Positions 50,022 to 63,167 are shown, counted from the first letter of the stretch. The stretch is DNA of 64,000 nt from Bos javanicus (GCF_032452875.1 NW_026893681.1:550713-614712), one strand, 5' to 3'. Notes: generated by a model not told the origin, from the letters alone. Made by a program: numbers and translations.

Positions 50022-50624
50022 TGTGCCGGGAGCCGGGGAGGCATTCCACTCTGGACAAAGGTCATGAGGAAGGAGGCTCGGCATACGCAAATGCGGGATC
50101 GAGCCTCAGGAGTCCACCCGGATATTCTCGAGCATCTCCCCCCAAAAAAACCGGAGTCTGCCTACTGTATTGCTTTGTGCTCTCACCTCTGATTTCACTG
50201 GGGGCTGTCCCCCACCACCATCTCGCTCTCTCTGTCAAAGAGTTAACTTACAGCTCCAATTCATAAAGTTCCTTGTCATTCTTCCCTTTAACTTCCAGCT
50301 GAGTCTCCATCTGGAGCGCGGAACCCACCACGCTTACTAATTATGCCTGGGCTGCTAAGACCCACTCGAGAAGGTGTCTAGGGTGAGGCACCTTTCGCTA
50401 TTCGAGAGGGCGCCTGCGGCCTACGTAAGTGGTGCAAACTTCTTGTCTTGAAGTTTGATTGGTCTTCCGCGTAAACCAAGCTACTCAGTCTCTTTTCTCC
50501 ACCGAATTTTCCTACTGAGCTCTCCTCATACTATTATTCTTGACATCTCTGATTAGCATATAAATAGTCGCCTAGGCCATCTCTCCTTCGAATACCCTGG
50601 ATCAGTTGGGGCTGGTCCCCGGCA
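50022..50624 (+). mobile_element. LTR copy 29
   Basis: 603 bp. AAACCGGAGTC (G for A), shared with copies 32, 33 and 37. Copies 29, 33 and 37 are evenly spaced at 5630 and 5635 bp. Confidence 0.82.
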
Positions 50625-51464
50625 GGTGGCGACCGAACAGGGACCTCAGGAGGCAATACTCAAAGAGCTGAGCAGACACGAACCACGCAATCAGCAGGCA
50701 ATAAGCATGGAGCTCAGCAGTGACGAATCATGCTGCTCAACTGGCAATAATCAAGCACGTGACCAGGCAGGAATCACGCAGCTCAGCTGGCAATTGTCAA
50801 GCAGATGAGCCGACAGGAATCACGCAGCTCAGATGGCAATTGTCATGCAGATGACTGATCAGGAATCACGCTGAGCATGCACTGATCACGTGGCTATCAT
50901 GCACTGATCACGTGACTCGCAGGCACTGATCACGTGGCTGATCAGGCACTGATCACGTGACTGAGCATGCACTGATCACGTGGCTATCAGGCACTGATCA
51001 CTGACAGGCGATCTGCTGCATGCACTGATGACGTGGCTGATCATGCACTGATCACGTGATGGCTCACTGATGCATCTGATCACGTGTTTATCAGGCAATG
51101 ATCAGTGACTGACAGGCGCTGATCATGGGACTGTGCACGCACTGATCACGTGGCTATCATGCACTGATCACGTGACTGCGCATGCACTGATGACGTGGCT
51201 GTTCGGGCACTGATCACGTGTTTATCAGGCAGTGATCAGTGACTGACAGGCGCTGATCAGGGGACTGTGCACGCACTGATCAGGTGGCTGATCAGGAACT
51301 GACCACCTGACCGCGCATGCAGTGATCACGTGGCTGGTCGTTCACTGATCACGTGTTTATCATACGGTGATCACGTGACTGAGAGGCGCTGATCACGTGA
51401 CTGTGCCGTCAGTGATCACGTGGCTGAGCAGGCACTGATATCGTGACTGAGCATGCACTGATCA
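50625..51464 (+). repeat. interval 29 (840 bp, irregular)
   Basis: The most scrambled spacer: about 50,850-51,090 has fragments such as ATGACTGATCAGGAATC, CACTGACAGGCGATCTGC and GATGGCTCACTGATGCATC that do not fit the 23-bp register. Confidence 0.8.
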
Positions 51465-52067
51465 TGTGCCGGGAGCCGGGGAGGCATTCCACTCTGGACA
51501 AAGGTCATGAGGAAGGAGGCTCGGCATACGCAAATGCGGGATCGAGCCTCAGGAGTCCACCCGGATATTCTCGAGCATCTCCCCCCAAAAAAACCAGAGT
51601 CTGCCTACTGTATTGCTTTGTGCTCTCACCTCTGATTTCACTGGGGGCTGTCCCCCACCACCATCTCGCTCTCTCTGTCAAAGAGTTAACTTACAGCTCC
51701 AATTCATAAAGTTCCTTGTCATTCTTCCCTTTAACTTCCAGCTGAGTCTCCATCTGGAGCGCGGAACCCACCACGCTTACTAATTATGCCTGGGCTGCTA
51801 AGACCCACTCGAGAAGGTGTCTAGGGTGAGGCACCTTTCGCTATTCGAGAGGGCGCCTGCGGCCTACGTAAGTGGTGCAAACTTCTTGTCTTGAAGTTTG
51901 ATTGGTCTTCCGCGTAAACCAAGCTACTCAGTCTCTTTTCTCCACCGAATTTTCCTACTGAGCTCTCCTCATACTATTATTCTTGACATCTCTGATTAGC
52001 ATATAAATAGTCGCCTAGGCCATCTCTCCTTCGAATACCCTGGATCAGTTGGGGCTGGTCCCCGGCA
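51465..52067 (+). mobile_element. LTR copy 30, common type
   Basis: 603 bp, C6A7. No private change noticed. Confidence 0.83.
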
Positions 52068-52830
52068 GGTGGCGACCGAACAGGGACCTCAGGAGGCAAT
52101 ACTCAAAGAGCTGAGCAGACACGAACCACGCAATCAGCAGGCAATAAGCATGGAGCTCAGCAGTGACGAATCATGCTGCTCAACTGGCAATAATCAAGCA
52201 CGTGACCAGGCAGGAATCACGCAGCTCAGCTGGCAATTGTCATGCAGATGAGCCGGCAGGAATCACGCAGCTCAGCAGGCCCTGATCACGTGACTCTGCA
52301 GGCACTGATCACGTGGCTGATCAAGTCCAGATCACGTGACTGAGCATGCACTGATCACGTGGCTATCATGCACTGATGACGTGACTGCGCATGCACTGAT
52401 GACGTGGCTGATCGGGCACTGATCACATGGCTCATCATGCACTGATCACGTGTTTATCAGGCAATGATCAGTGACTGACAGGCGCTGATCATGGGACTGT
52501 GCACGCACTGATCACGTGGCTATCATGCACTGATCACGTGACTGCGCATGCACTGATGACGTGGCTGTTCGGGCACTGATCACGTGTTTATCAGGCAGTG
52601 ATCAGTGACTGACAGGCGCTGATCAGGGGACTGTGCACGCACTGATCAGGTGGCTGATCAGGAACTGACCACCTGACCGCGCATGCAGTGATCACGTGGC
52701 TGGTCGTTCACTGATCACGTGTTTATCATACGGTGATCACGTGACTGAGAGGCGCTGATCACGTGACTGTGCCGTCAGTGATCACGTGGCTGAGCAGGCA
52801 CTGATATCGTGACTGAGCATGCACTGATCA
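52068..52830 (+). repeat. interval 30 (763 bp)
   Basis: One 46-bp monomer missing. CACCTGACCGCGCATG is shared with intervals 29 and 31. Confidence 0.86.
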
Positions 52831-53433
52831 TGTGCCGGGAGCCGGGGAGGCATTCCACTCTGGACAAAGGTCATGAGGAAGGAGGCTCGGCATACGCAAA
52901 TGCGGGATCGAGCCTCAGGAGTCCACCCGGATATTCTCGAGCATCTCCCCCCAAAAAAACCAGAGTCTGCCTACTGTATTGCTTTGTGCTCTCACCTCTG
53001 ATTTCACTGGGGGCTGTCCCCCACCACCATCTCGCTCTCTCTGTCAAAGAGTTAACTTACAGCTCCAATTCATAAAGTTCCTTGTCATTCTTCCCTTTAA
53101 CTTCCAGCTGAGTCTCCATCTGGAGCGCGGAACCCACCACGCTTACTAATTATGCCTGGGCTGCTAAGACCCACTCGAGAAGGTGTCTAGGGTGAGGCAC
53201 CTTTCGCTATTCGAGAGGGCGCCTGCGGCCTACGTAAGTGGTGCAAACTTCTTGTCTTGAAGTTTGATTGGTCTTCCGCGTAAACCAAGCTACTCAGTCT
53301 CTTTTCTCCACCGAATTTTCCTACTGAGCTCTCCTCATACTATTATTCTTGACATCTCTGATTAGCATATAAATAGTCGCCTAGGCCATCTCTCCTTCGA
53401 ATACCCTGGATCAGTTGGGGCTGGTCCCCGGCA
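52831..53433 (+). mobile_element. LTR copy 31, common type
   Basis: 603 bp, C6A7. Indistinguishable by eye from copy 30. Confidence 0.83.
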
Positions 53434-54288
53434 GGTGGCGACCGAACAGGGACCTCAGGAGGCAATACTCAAAGAGCTGAGCAGACACGAACCACGCAAT
53501 CAGCAGGCAATAAGCATGGAGCTCAGCAGTGACGAATCATGCTGCTCAACTGGCAATAATCAAGCACGTGACCAGGCAGGAATCACGCAGCTCAGCTGGC
53601 AATTGTCAAGCAGATGAGCCGACAGGAATCACGCAGCTCAGCAGGCAATCACGTGATGCAGATGATCACGTGGCTGATCAAGAGATCACGTGACTGAGCA
53701 TGCACTGATCACGTGGCTATCATGCACTGATGACGTGACTGATGCACTGATCACGTGGCTGATCAGGCACTGATCACGTGACTGATCATGCACTGATCAC
53801 GTGGCTATCAGGCACTGATCAGACTGACAGGCTGATCATGCTGCATGCACTGATGACGTGGCTATCATGCACTGATCACGTGATGGCATCACTGATGCAC
53901 TGATCACGTGTTTATCAGGCAATGATCAGTGACTGACAGGCGCTGATCATGGGACTGTGCACGCACTGATCACGTGGCTATCATGCACTGATCACGTGAC
54001 TGCGCATGCACTGATGACGTGGCTGTTCGGGCACTGATCACGTGTTTATCAGGCAGTGATCAGTGACTGACAGGCGCTGATCAGGGGACTGTGCACGCAC
54101 TGATCAGGTGGCTGATCAGGAACTGACCACCTGACCGCGCATGCAGTGATCACGTGGCTGGTCGTTCACTGATCACGTGTTTATCATACGGTGATCACGT
54201 GACTGAGAGGCGCTGATCACGTGACTGTGCCGTCAGTGATCACGTGGCTGAGCAGGCACTGATATCGTGACTGAGCATGCACTGATCA
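53434..54288 (+). repeat. interval 31 (855 bp, irregular)
   Basis: Irregular stretch about 53,640-53,915 (GCAGGCAATCACGTGATGC, GATGGCATCACTGATGC), similar in place and style to interval 29. Confidence 0.8.
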
Positions 54289-54888
54289 TGTGCCGGGAGC
54301 CGGGGAGGCATTCCACTCTGGACAAAGGTCATGAGGAAGGAGGCTCGGCATACGCAAATGCGGGATCGAGCCTCAGGAGTCCACCCGGATATTCTCGAGC
54401 ATCTCCCCCAAAAACCGGAGTCTGCCTACTGTATTGCTTTGTGCTCTCACCTCTGATTTCACTGGGGGCTGTCCCCCACCACCATCTCGCTCTCTCTGTC
54501 AAAGAGTTAACTTACAGCTCCAATTCATAAAGTTCCTTGTCATTCTTCCCTTTAACTTCCAGCTGAGTCTCCATCTGGAGCGCGGAACCCACCACGCTTA
54601 CTAATTATGCCTGGGCTGCTAAGACCCACTCGAGAAGGTGTCTAGGGTGAGGCACCTTTCGCTATTCGAGAGGGCGCCTGCGGCCTACGTAAGTGGTGCA
54701 AACTTCTTGTCTTGAAGTTTGATTGGTCTTCCGCGTAAACCAAGCTACTCAGTCTCTTTTCTCCACCGAATTTTCCTACTGAGCTCTCCTCATACTATTA
54801 TTCTTGACATCTCTGATTAGCATATAAATAGTCGCCTAGGCCATCTCTCCTTCGAATACCCTGGATCAGTTGGGGCTGGTCCCCGGCA
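54289..54888 (+). mobile_element. LTR copy 32
   Basis: 600 bp: shortest homopolymer tract (C5A5) with AACCGGAGTC. Confidence 0.82.
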
Positions 54889-55651
54889 GGTGGCGACCGA
54901 ACAGGGACCTCAGGAGGCAATACTCAAAGAGCTGAGCAGACACGAACCACGCAATCAGCAGGCAATAAGCATGGAGCTCAGCAGTGACGAATCATGCTGC
55001 TCAACTGGCAATAATCAAGCACGTGACCAGGCAGGAATCACGCAGCTCAGCTGGCAATTGTCATGCAGATGAGCCGGCAGGAATCACGCAGCTCAGCAGG
55101 CCCTGATCACGTGACTCTGCAGGCACTGATCACGTGGCTGATCAAGTCCAGATCACGTGACTGAGCATGCACTGATCACGTGGCTATCATGCACTGATGA
55201 CGTGACTGCGCATGCACTGATGACGTGGCTGATCGGGCACTGATCACATGGCTCATCATGCACTGATCACGTGTTTATCAGGCAATGATCAGTGACTGAC
55301 AGGCGCTGATCATGGGACTGTGCACGCACTGATCACGTGGCTATCATGCACTGATCACGTGACTGCGCATGCACTGATGACGTGGCTGTTCGGGCACTGA
55401 TCACGTGTTTATCAGGCAGTGATCAGTGACTGACAGGCGCTGATCAGGGGACTGTGCACGCACTGATCAGGTGGCTGATCAGGAACTGACCACCTGACTG
55501 CGCATGCAGTGATCACGTGGCTGGTCGTTCACTGATCACGTGTTTATCATACGGTGATCACGTGACTGAGAGGCGCTGATCACGTGACTGTGCCGTCAGT
55601 GATCACGTGGCTGAGCAGGCACTGATATCGTGACTGAGCATGCACTGATCA
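54889..55651 (+). repeat. interval 32 (763 bp)
   Basis: As interval 30, but with CACCTGACTGCGCATG. Confidence 0.86.
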
Positions 55652-56254
55652 TGTGCCGGGAGCCGGGGAGGCATTCCACTCTGGACAAAGGTCATGAGGA
55701 AGGAGGCTCGGCATACGCAAATGCGGGATCGAGCCTCAGGAGTCCACCCGGATATTCTCGAGCATCTCCCCCCAAAAAAACCGGAGTCTGCCTACTGTAT
55801 TGCTTTGTGCTCTCACCTCTGATTTCACTGGGGGCTGTCCCCCACCACCATCTCGCTCTCTCTGTCAAAGAGTTAACTTACAGCTCCAATTCATAAAGTT
55901 CCTTGTCATTCTTCCCTTTAACTTCCAGCTGAGTCTCCATCTGGAGCGCGGAACCCACCACGCTTACTAATTATGCCTGGGCTGCTAAGACCCACTCGAG
56001 AAGGTGTCTAGGGTGAGGCACCTTTCGCTATTCGAGAGGGCGCCTGCGGCCTACGTAAGTGGTGCAAACTTCTTGTCTTGAAGTTTGATTGGTCTTCCGC
56101 GTAAACCAAGCTACTCAGTCTCTTTTCTCCACCGAATTTTCCTACTGAGCTCTCCTCATACTATTATTCTTGACATCTCTGATTAGCATATAAATAGTCG
56201 CCTAGGCCATCTCTCCTTCGAATACCCTGGATCAGTTGGGGCTGGTCCCCGGCA
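55652..56254 (+). mobile_element. LTR copy 33
   Basis: 603 bp, C6A7, with ACCGGAGTC as copies 29 and 37. Confidence 0.82.
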
Positions 56255-57063
56255 GGTGGCGACCGAACAGGGACCTCAGGAGGCAATACTCAAAGAGCTG
56301 AGCAGACACGAACCACGCAATCAGCAGGCAATAAGCATGGAGCTCAGCAGTGACGAATCATGCTGCTCAACTGGCAATAATCAAGCACGTGACCAGGCAG
56401 GAATCACGCAGCTCAGCTGGCAATTGTCAAGCAGATGAGCCGACAGGAATCACGCAGCTCAGATGGCAATTGTCATGCAGATGAGCCGGCAGGAATCACG
56501 CAGCTCAGCAGGCCCTGATCACGTGACTCTGCAGGCACTGATCACGTGGCTGATCAAGTCCAGATCACGTGACTGAGCATGCACTGATCACGTGGCTATC
56601 ATGCACTGATGACGTGACTGCGCATGCACTGATGACGTGGCTGATCGGGCACTGATCACATGGCTCATCATGCACTGATCACGTGTTTATCAGGCAATGA
56701 TCAGTGACTGACAGGCGCTGATCATGGGACTGTGCACGCACTGATCACGTGGCTATCATGCACTGATCACGTGACTGCGCATGCACTGATGACGTGGCTG
56801 TTCGGGCACTGATCACGTGTTTATCAGGCAGTGATCAGTGACTGACAGGCGCTGATCAGGGGACTGTGCACGCACTGATCAGGTGGCTGATCAGGAACTG
56901 ACCACCTGACTGCGCATGCAGTGATCACGTGGCTGGTCGTTCACTGATCACGTGTTTATCATACGGTGATCACGTGACTGAGAGGCGCTGATCACGTGAC
57001 TGTGCCGTCAGTGATCACGTGGCTGAGCAGGCACTGATATCGTGACTGAGCATGCACTGATCA
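56255..57063 (+). repeat. interval 33 (809 bp)
   Basis: Full layout, GGCTGATCGGGC marker. Confidence 0.86.
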
Positions 57064-57662
57064 TGTGCCGGGAGCCGGGGAGGCATTCCACTCTGGACAA
57101 AGGTCATGAGGAAGGAGGCTCGGCATACGCAAATGCGGGATCGAGCCTCAGGAGTCCACCCGGATATTCTCGAGCATCTCCCCCCAAAAACCCAGAGTCT
57201 GCCTACTGTATTGCTTTGTGCTCTCACCTCTGATTTCACTGGGGGCTGTCCCCCACCATCTCGCTCTCTCTGTCAAAGAGTTAACTTACAGCTCCAATTC
57301 ATAAAGTTCCTTGTCATTCTTCCCTTTAACTTCCAGCTGAGTCTCCATCTGGAGCGCGGAACCCACCACGCTTACTAATTATGCCTGGGCTGCTAAGACC
57401 CACTCGAGAAGGTGTCTAGGGTGAGGCACCTTTCGCTATTCGAGAGGGCGCCTGCGGCCTACGTAAGTGGTGCAAACTTCTTGTCTTGAAGTTTGATTGG
57501 TCTTCCGCGTAAACCAAGCTACTCAGTCTCTTTTCTCCACCGAATTTTCCTACTGAGCTCTCCTCATACTATTATTCTTGACATCTCTGATTAGCATATA
57601 AATAGTCGCCTAGGCCATCTCTCCTTCGAATACCCTGGATCAGTTGGGGCTGGTCCCCGGCA
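57064..57662 (+). mobile_element. LTR copy 34
   Basis: 599 bp: C6A5 followed by CCC, and the short ACC form. Confidence 0.82.
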
Positions 57663-58314
57663 GGTGGCGACCGAACAGGGACCTCAGGAGGCAATACTCA
57701 AAGAGCTGAGCAGACACGAACCACGCAATCAGCAGGCAATAAGCATGGAGCTCAGCAGTGACGAATCATGCTGCTCAACTGGCAATAATCAAGCACGTGA
57801 CCAGGCAGGAATCACGCAGCTCAGCTGGCAATTGTCAAGCAGATGAGCCGACAGGAATCACGCAGCTCAGATGGCAATTGTCATGCAGATGAGCCGGCAG
57901 GAATCACGCAGCTCAGCAGGCCCTGATCACGTGACTCTGCAGGCACTGATCACGTGGCTGATCAAGTCCAGATCACGTGACTGAGCATGCACTGATCACG
58001 TGGCTATCATGCACTGATGACGTGACTGCGCATGCACTGATGACGTGGCTGTTCGGGCACTGATCACGTGTTTATCAGGCAGTGATCAGTGACTGACAGG
58101 CGCTGATCAGGGGACTGTGCACGCACTGATCAGGTGGCTGATCAGGAACTGACCACCTGACTGCGCATGCAGTGATCACGTGGCTGGTCGTTCACTGATC
58201 ACGTGTTTATCATACGGTGATCACGTGACTGAGAGGCGCTGATCACGTGACTGTGCCGTCAGTGATCACGTGGCTGAGCAGGCACTGATATCGTGACTGA
58301 GCATGCACTGATCA
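57663..58314 (+). repeat. interval 34 (652 bp)
   Basis: The only interval that lost the 157-bp spacer segment but kept all 46-bp monomers. GATGACGTGGCTGTTCGGGC joins directly to GTTTATCAGGCAGTG. It shows that the two losses in the 606-bp class are separable events. Confidence 0.85.
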
Positions 58315-58916
58315 TGTGCCGGGAGCCGGGGAGGCATTCCACTCTGGACAAAGGTCATGAGGAAGGAGGCTCGGCATACGCAAATGCGGGATCGAGCCTC
58401 AGGAGTCCACCCGGATATTCTCGAGCATCTCCCCCCAAAAAACCAGAGTCTGCCTACTGTATTGCTTTGTGCTCTCACCTCTGATTTCACTGGGGGCTGT
58501 CCCCCACCACCATCTCGCTCTCTCTGTCAAAGAGTTAACTTACAGCTCCAATTCATAAAGTTCCTTGTCATTCTTCCCTTTAACTTCCAGCTGAGTCTCC
58601 ATCTGGAGCGCGGAACCCACCACGCTTACTAATTATGCCTGGGCTGCTAAGACCCACTCGAGAAGGTGTCTAGGGTGAGGCACCTTTCGCTATTCGAGAG
58701 GGCGCCTGCGGCCTACGTAAGTGGTGCAAACTTCTTGTCTTGAAGTTTGATTGGTCTTCCGCGTAAACCAAGCTACTCAGTCTCTTTTCTCCACCGAATT
58801 TTCCTACTGAGCTCTCCTCATACTATTATTCTTGACATCTCTGATTAGCATATAAATAGTCGCCTAGGCCATCTCTCCTTCGAATACCCTGGATCAGTTG
58901 GGGCTGGTCCCCGGCA
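58315..58916 (+). mobile_element. LTR copy 35
   Basis: 602 bp, C6A6, long ACCACC form. Confidence 0.82.
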
Positions 58917-59874
58917 GGTGGCGACCGAACAGGGACCTCAGGAGGCAATACTCAAAGAGCTGAGCAGACACGAACCACGCAATCAGCAGGCAATAAGCAT
59001 GGAGCTCAGCAGTGACGAATCATGCTGCTCAACTGGCAATAATCAAGCACGTGACCAGGCAGGAATCACGCAGCTCAGCTGGCAATTGTCAAGCAGATGA
59101 GCCGACAGGAATCACGCAGCTCAGATGGCAATTGTCATGCAGATGAGCCGGCAGGAATCACGCAGCTCAGCAGGCCCTGATCACGTGACTCTGCAGGCAC
59201 TGATCACGTGGCTGATCAAGTCCAGATCACGTGACTGAGCATGCACTGATCACGTGGCTATCATGCACTGATGACGTGACTGCGCATGCACTGATGACGT
59301 GGCTGATCAGGCACTGATCACATGGCTCATCATGCACTGATCACGTGTTTATCAGGCAATGATCAGTGACTGACAGGCGCTGATCATGGGACTGTGCACG
59401 CACTGATCACGTGGCTATGCATGCACTGATGACGTGACTGCGCATGCACTGATGACGTGGCTGAGGCACTGATCACATGGCTCATCATGCACTGATCACG
59501 TGTTTATCAGGCATGATCAGTGACTGACAGGCGCTGATCATGGGACTGTGCACGCACTGATCACGTGGCTATCATGCACTGATCACGTGACTGCGCATGC
59601 ACTGATGACGTGGCTGTTCGGGCACTGATCACGTGTTTATCAGGCAGTGATCAGTGACTGACAGGCGCTGATCAGGGGACTGTGCACTGATCAGGTGGCT
59701 GATCAGGAACTGACCACCTGACGCGCATGCAGTGATCACGTGGCTGGTCGTTCACTGATCACGTGTTTATCATACGGTGATCACGTGACTGAGAGGCGCT
59801 GATCACGTGACTGTGCCGTCAGTGATCACGTGGCTGAGCAGGCACTGATATCGTGACTGAGCATGCACTGATCA
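58917..59874 (+). repeat. interval 35 (958 bp, longest)
   Basis: Full leader with an extra, imperfect spacer module. Small losses near 59,415-59,530 (GGCTATGCATGC, GGCTGAGGCACTG, CAGGCATGATC) and at 59,684-59,725 (GTGCACTGATCAGG, ACCTGACGCGCATG). Confidence 0.82.
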
Positions 59875-60477
59875 TGTGCCGGGAGCCGGGGAGGCATTCC
59901 ACTCTGGACAAAGGTCATGAGGAAGGAGGCTCGGCATACGCAAATGCGGGATCGAGCCTCAGGAGTCCACCCGGATATTCTCGAGCATCTCCCCCCAAAA
60001 AAACCAGAGTCTGCCTACTGTATTGCTTTGTGCTCTCACCTCTGATTTCACTGGGGGCTGTCCCCCACCACCATCTCGCTCTCTCTGTCAAAGAGTTAAC
60101 TTACAGCTCCAATTCATAAAGTTCCTTGTCATTCTTCCCTTTAACTTCCAGCTGAGTCTCCATCTGGAGCGCGGAACCCACCACGCTTACTAATTATGCC
60201 TGGGCTGCTAAGACCCACTCGAGAAGGTGTCTAGGGTGAGGCACCTTTCGCTATTCGAGAGGGCGCCTGCGGCCTACGTAAGTGGTGCAAACTTCTTGTC
60301 TTGAAGTTTGATTGGTCTTCCGCGTAAACCAAGCTACTCAGTCTCTTTTCTCCACCGAATTTTCCTACTGAGCTCTCCTCATACTATTATTCTTGACATC
60401 TCTGATTAGCATATAAATAGTCGCCTAGGCCATCTCTCCTTCGAATACCCTGGATCAGTTGGGGCTGGTCCCCGGCA
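59875..60477 (+). mobile_element. LTR copy 36, common type
   Basis: 603 bp, C6A7. No private change noticed. Confidence 0.83.
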
Positions 60478-61286
60478 GGTGGCGACCGAACAGGGACCTC
60501 AGGAGGCAATACTCAAAGAGCTGAGCAGACACGAACCACGCAATCAGCAGGCAATAAGCATGGAGCTCAGCAGTGACGAATCATGCTGCTCAACTGGCAA
60601 TAATCAAGCACGTGACCAGGCAGGAATCACGCAGCTCAGCTGGCAATTGTCAAGCAGATGAGCCGACAGGAATCACGCAGCTCAGATGGCAATTGTCATG
60701 CAGATGAGCCGGCAGGAATCACGCAGCTCAGCAGGCCCTGATCACGTGACTCTGCAGGCACTGATCACGTGGCTGATCAAGTCCAGATCACGTGACTGAG
60801 CATGCACTGATCACGTGGCTATCATGCACTGATGACGTGACTGCGCATGCACTGATGACGTGGCTGATCAGGCACTGATCACATGGCTCATCATGCACTG
60901 ATCACGTGTTTATCAGGCAATGATCAGTGACTGACAGGCGCTGATCATGGGACTGTGCACGCACTGATCACGTGGCTATCATGCACTGATCACGTGACTG
61001 CGCATGCACTGATGACGTGGCTGTTCGGGCACTGATCACGTGTTTATCAGGCAGTGATCAGTGACTGACAGGCGCTGATCAGGGGACTGTGCACGCACTG
61101 ATCAGGTGGCTGATCAGGAACTGACCACCTGACTGCGCATGCAGTGATCACGTGGCTGGTCGTTCACTGATCACGTGTTTATCATACGGTGATCACGTGA
61201 CTGAGAGGCGCTGATCACGTGACTGTGCCGTCAGTGATCACGTGGCTGAGCAGGCACTGATATCGTGACTGAGCATGCACTGATCA
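60478..61286 (+). repeat. interval 36 (809 bp)
   Basis: Full layout, with GGCTGATCAGGC rather than the GATCGGGC marker. Confidence 0.86.
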
Positions 61287-61889
61287 TGTGCCGGGAGCCG
61301 GGGAGGCATTCCACTCTGGACAAAGGTCATGAGGAAGGAGGCTCGGCATACGCAAATGCGGGATCGAGCCTCAGGAGTCCACCCGGATATTCTCGAGCAT
61401 CTCCCCCCAAAAAAACCGGAGTCTGCCTACTGTATTGCTTTGTGCTCTCACCTCTGATTTCACTGGGGGCTGTCCCCCACCACCATCTCGCTCTCTCTGT
61501 CAAAGAGTTAACTTACAGCTCCAATTCATAAAGTTCCTTGTCATTCTTCCCTTTAACTTCCAGCTGAGTCTCCATCTGGAGCGCGGAACCCACCACGCTT
61601 ACTAATTATGCCTGGGCTGCTAAGACCCACTCGAGAAGGTGTCTAGGGTGAGGCACCTTTCGCTATTCGAGAGGGCGCCTGCGGCCTACGTAAGTGGTGC
61701 AAACTTCTTGTCTTGAAGTTTGATTGGTCTTCCGCGTAAACCAAGCTACTCAGTCTCTTTTCTCCACCGAATTTTCCTACTGAGCTCTCCTCATACTATT
61801 ATTCTTGACATCTCTGATTAGCATATAAATAGTCGCCTAGGCCATCTCTCCTTCGAATACCCTGGATCAGTTGGGGCTGGTCCCCGGCA
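61287..61889 (+). mobile_element. LTR copy 37
   Basis: 603 bp, ACCGGAGTC type. Confidence 0.82.
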
Positions 61890-62564
61890 GGTGGCGACCG
61901 AACAGGGACCTCAGGAGGCAATACTCAAAGAGCTGAGCAGACACGAACCACGCAATCAGCAGGCAATAAGCATGGAGCTCAGCAGTGACGAATCATGCTG
62001 CTCAACTGGCAATAATCAAGCACGTGACCAGGCAGGAATCACGCAGCTCAGCTGGCAATTGTCAAGCAGATGAGCCGACAGGAATCACGCAGCTCAGATG
62101 GCAATTGTCATGCAGATGAGCCGGCAGGAATCACGCAGCTCAGCAGGCCCTGATCACGTGACTCTGCAGGCACTGATCACGTGGCTGATCAAGTCCAGAT
62201 CACGTGACTGAGCATGCACTGATCACGTGGCTATCATGCACTGATGACGTGACTGCGCATGCACTGATGACGTGGCTGATCAGGCACTGATCACATGGCT
62301 CATCATGCACTGATCACGTGTTTATCAGGCAATGATCAGTGACTGACAGGCGCTGATCAGGGGACTGTGCACGCACTGATCAGGTGGCTGATCAGGAACT
62401 GACCACCTGACTGCGCATGCAGTGATCACGTGGCTGGTCGTTCACTGATCACGTGTTTATCATGCGGTGATCACGTGACTGAGAGGCGCTGATCACGTGA
62501 CTGTGCCGTCAGTGATCACGTGGCTGAGCAGGCACTGATATCGTGACTGAGCATGCACTGATCA
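61890..62564 (+). repeat. interval 37 (675 bp)
   Basis: Exactly one 134-bp module missing with the leader intact: GTTTATCAGGCAATG runs straight into GGCGCTGATCAGGGG. Private CATGCGGTGATC. Confidence 0.85.
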
Positions 62565-63167
62565 TGTGCCGGGAGCCGGGGAGGCATTCCACTCTGGACA
62601 AAGGTCATGAGGAAGGAGGCTCGGCATACGCAAATGCGGGATCGAGCCTCAGGAGTCCACCCGGATATTCTCGAGCATCTCCCCCCAAAAAAACCAGAGT
62701 CTGCCTACTGTATTGCTTTGTGCTCTCACCTCTGATTTCACTGGGGGCTGTCCCCCACCACCATCTCGCTCTCTCTGTCAAAGAGTTAACTTACAGCTCC
62801 AATTCATAAAGTTCCTTGTCATTCTTCCCTTTAACTTCCAGCTGAGTCTCCATCTGGAGCGCGGAACCCACCACGCTTACTAATTATGCCTGGGCTGCTA
62901 AGACCCACTCGAGAAGGTGTCTAGGGTGAGGCACCTTTCGCTATTCGAGAGGGCGCCTGCGGCCTACGTAAGTGGTGCAAACTTCTTGTCTTGAAGTTTG
63001 ATTGGTCTTCCGCGTAAACCAAGCTACTCAGTCTCTTTTCTCCACCGAATTTTCCTACTGAGCTCTCCTCATACTATTATTCTTGACATCTCTGATTAGC
63101 ATATAAATAGTCGCCTAGGCCATCTCTCCTTCGAATACCCTGGATCAGTTGGGGCTGGTCCCCGGCA
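62565..63167 (+). mobile_element. LTR copy 38, common type
   Basis: 603 bp, C6A7. Last complete LTR in the window. Confidence 0.83.

Noticed and set aside
11427..63167. Complete proviruses
   Set aside because: Intervals of 606-958 bp between same-direction LTRs are leader and satellite only. None is long enough for, or contains, retroviral genes, so adjacent LTRs are not the two ends of one provirus.
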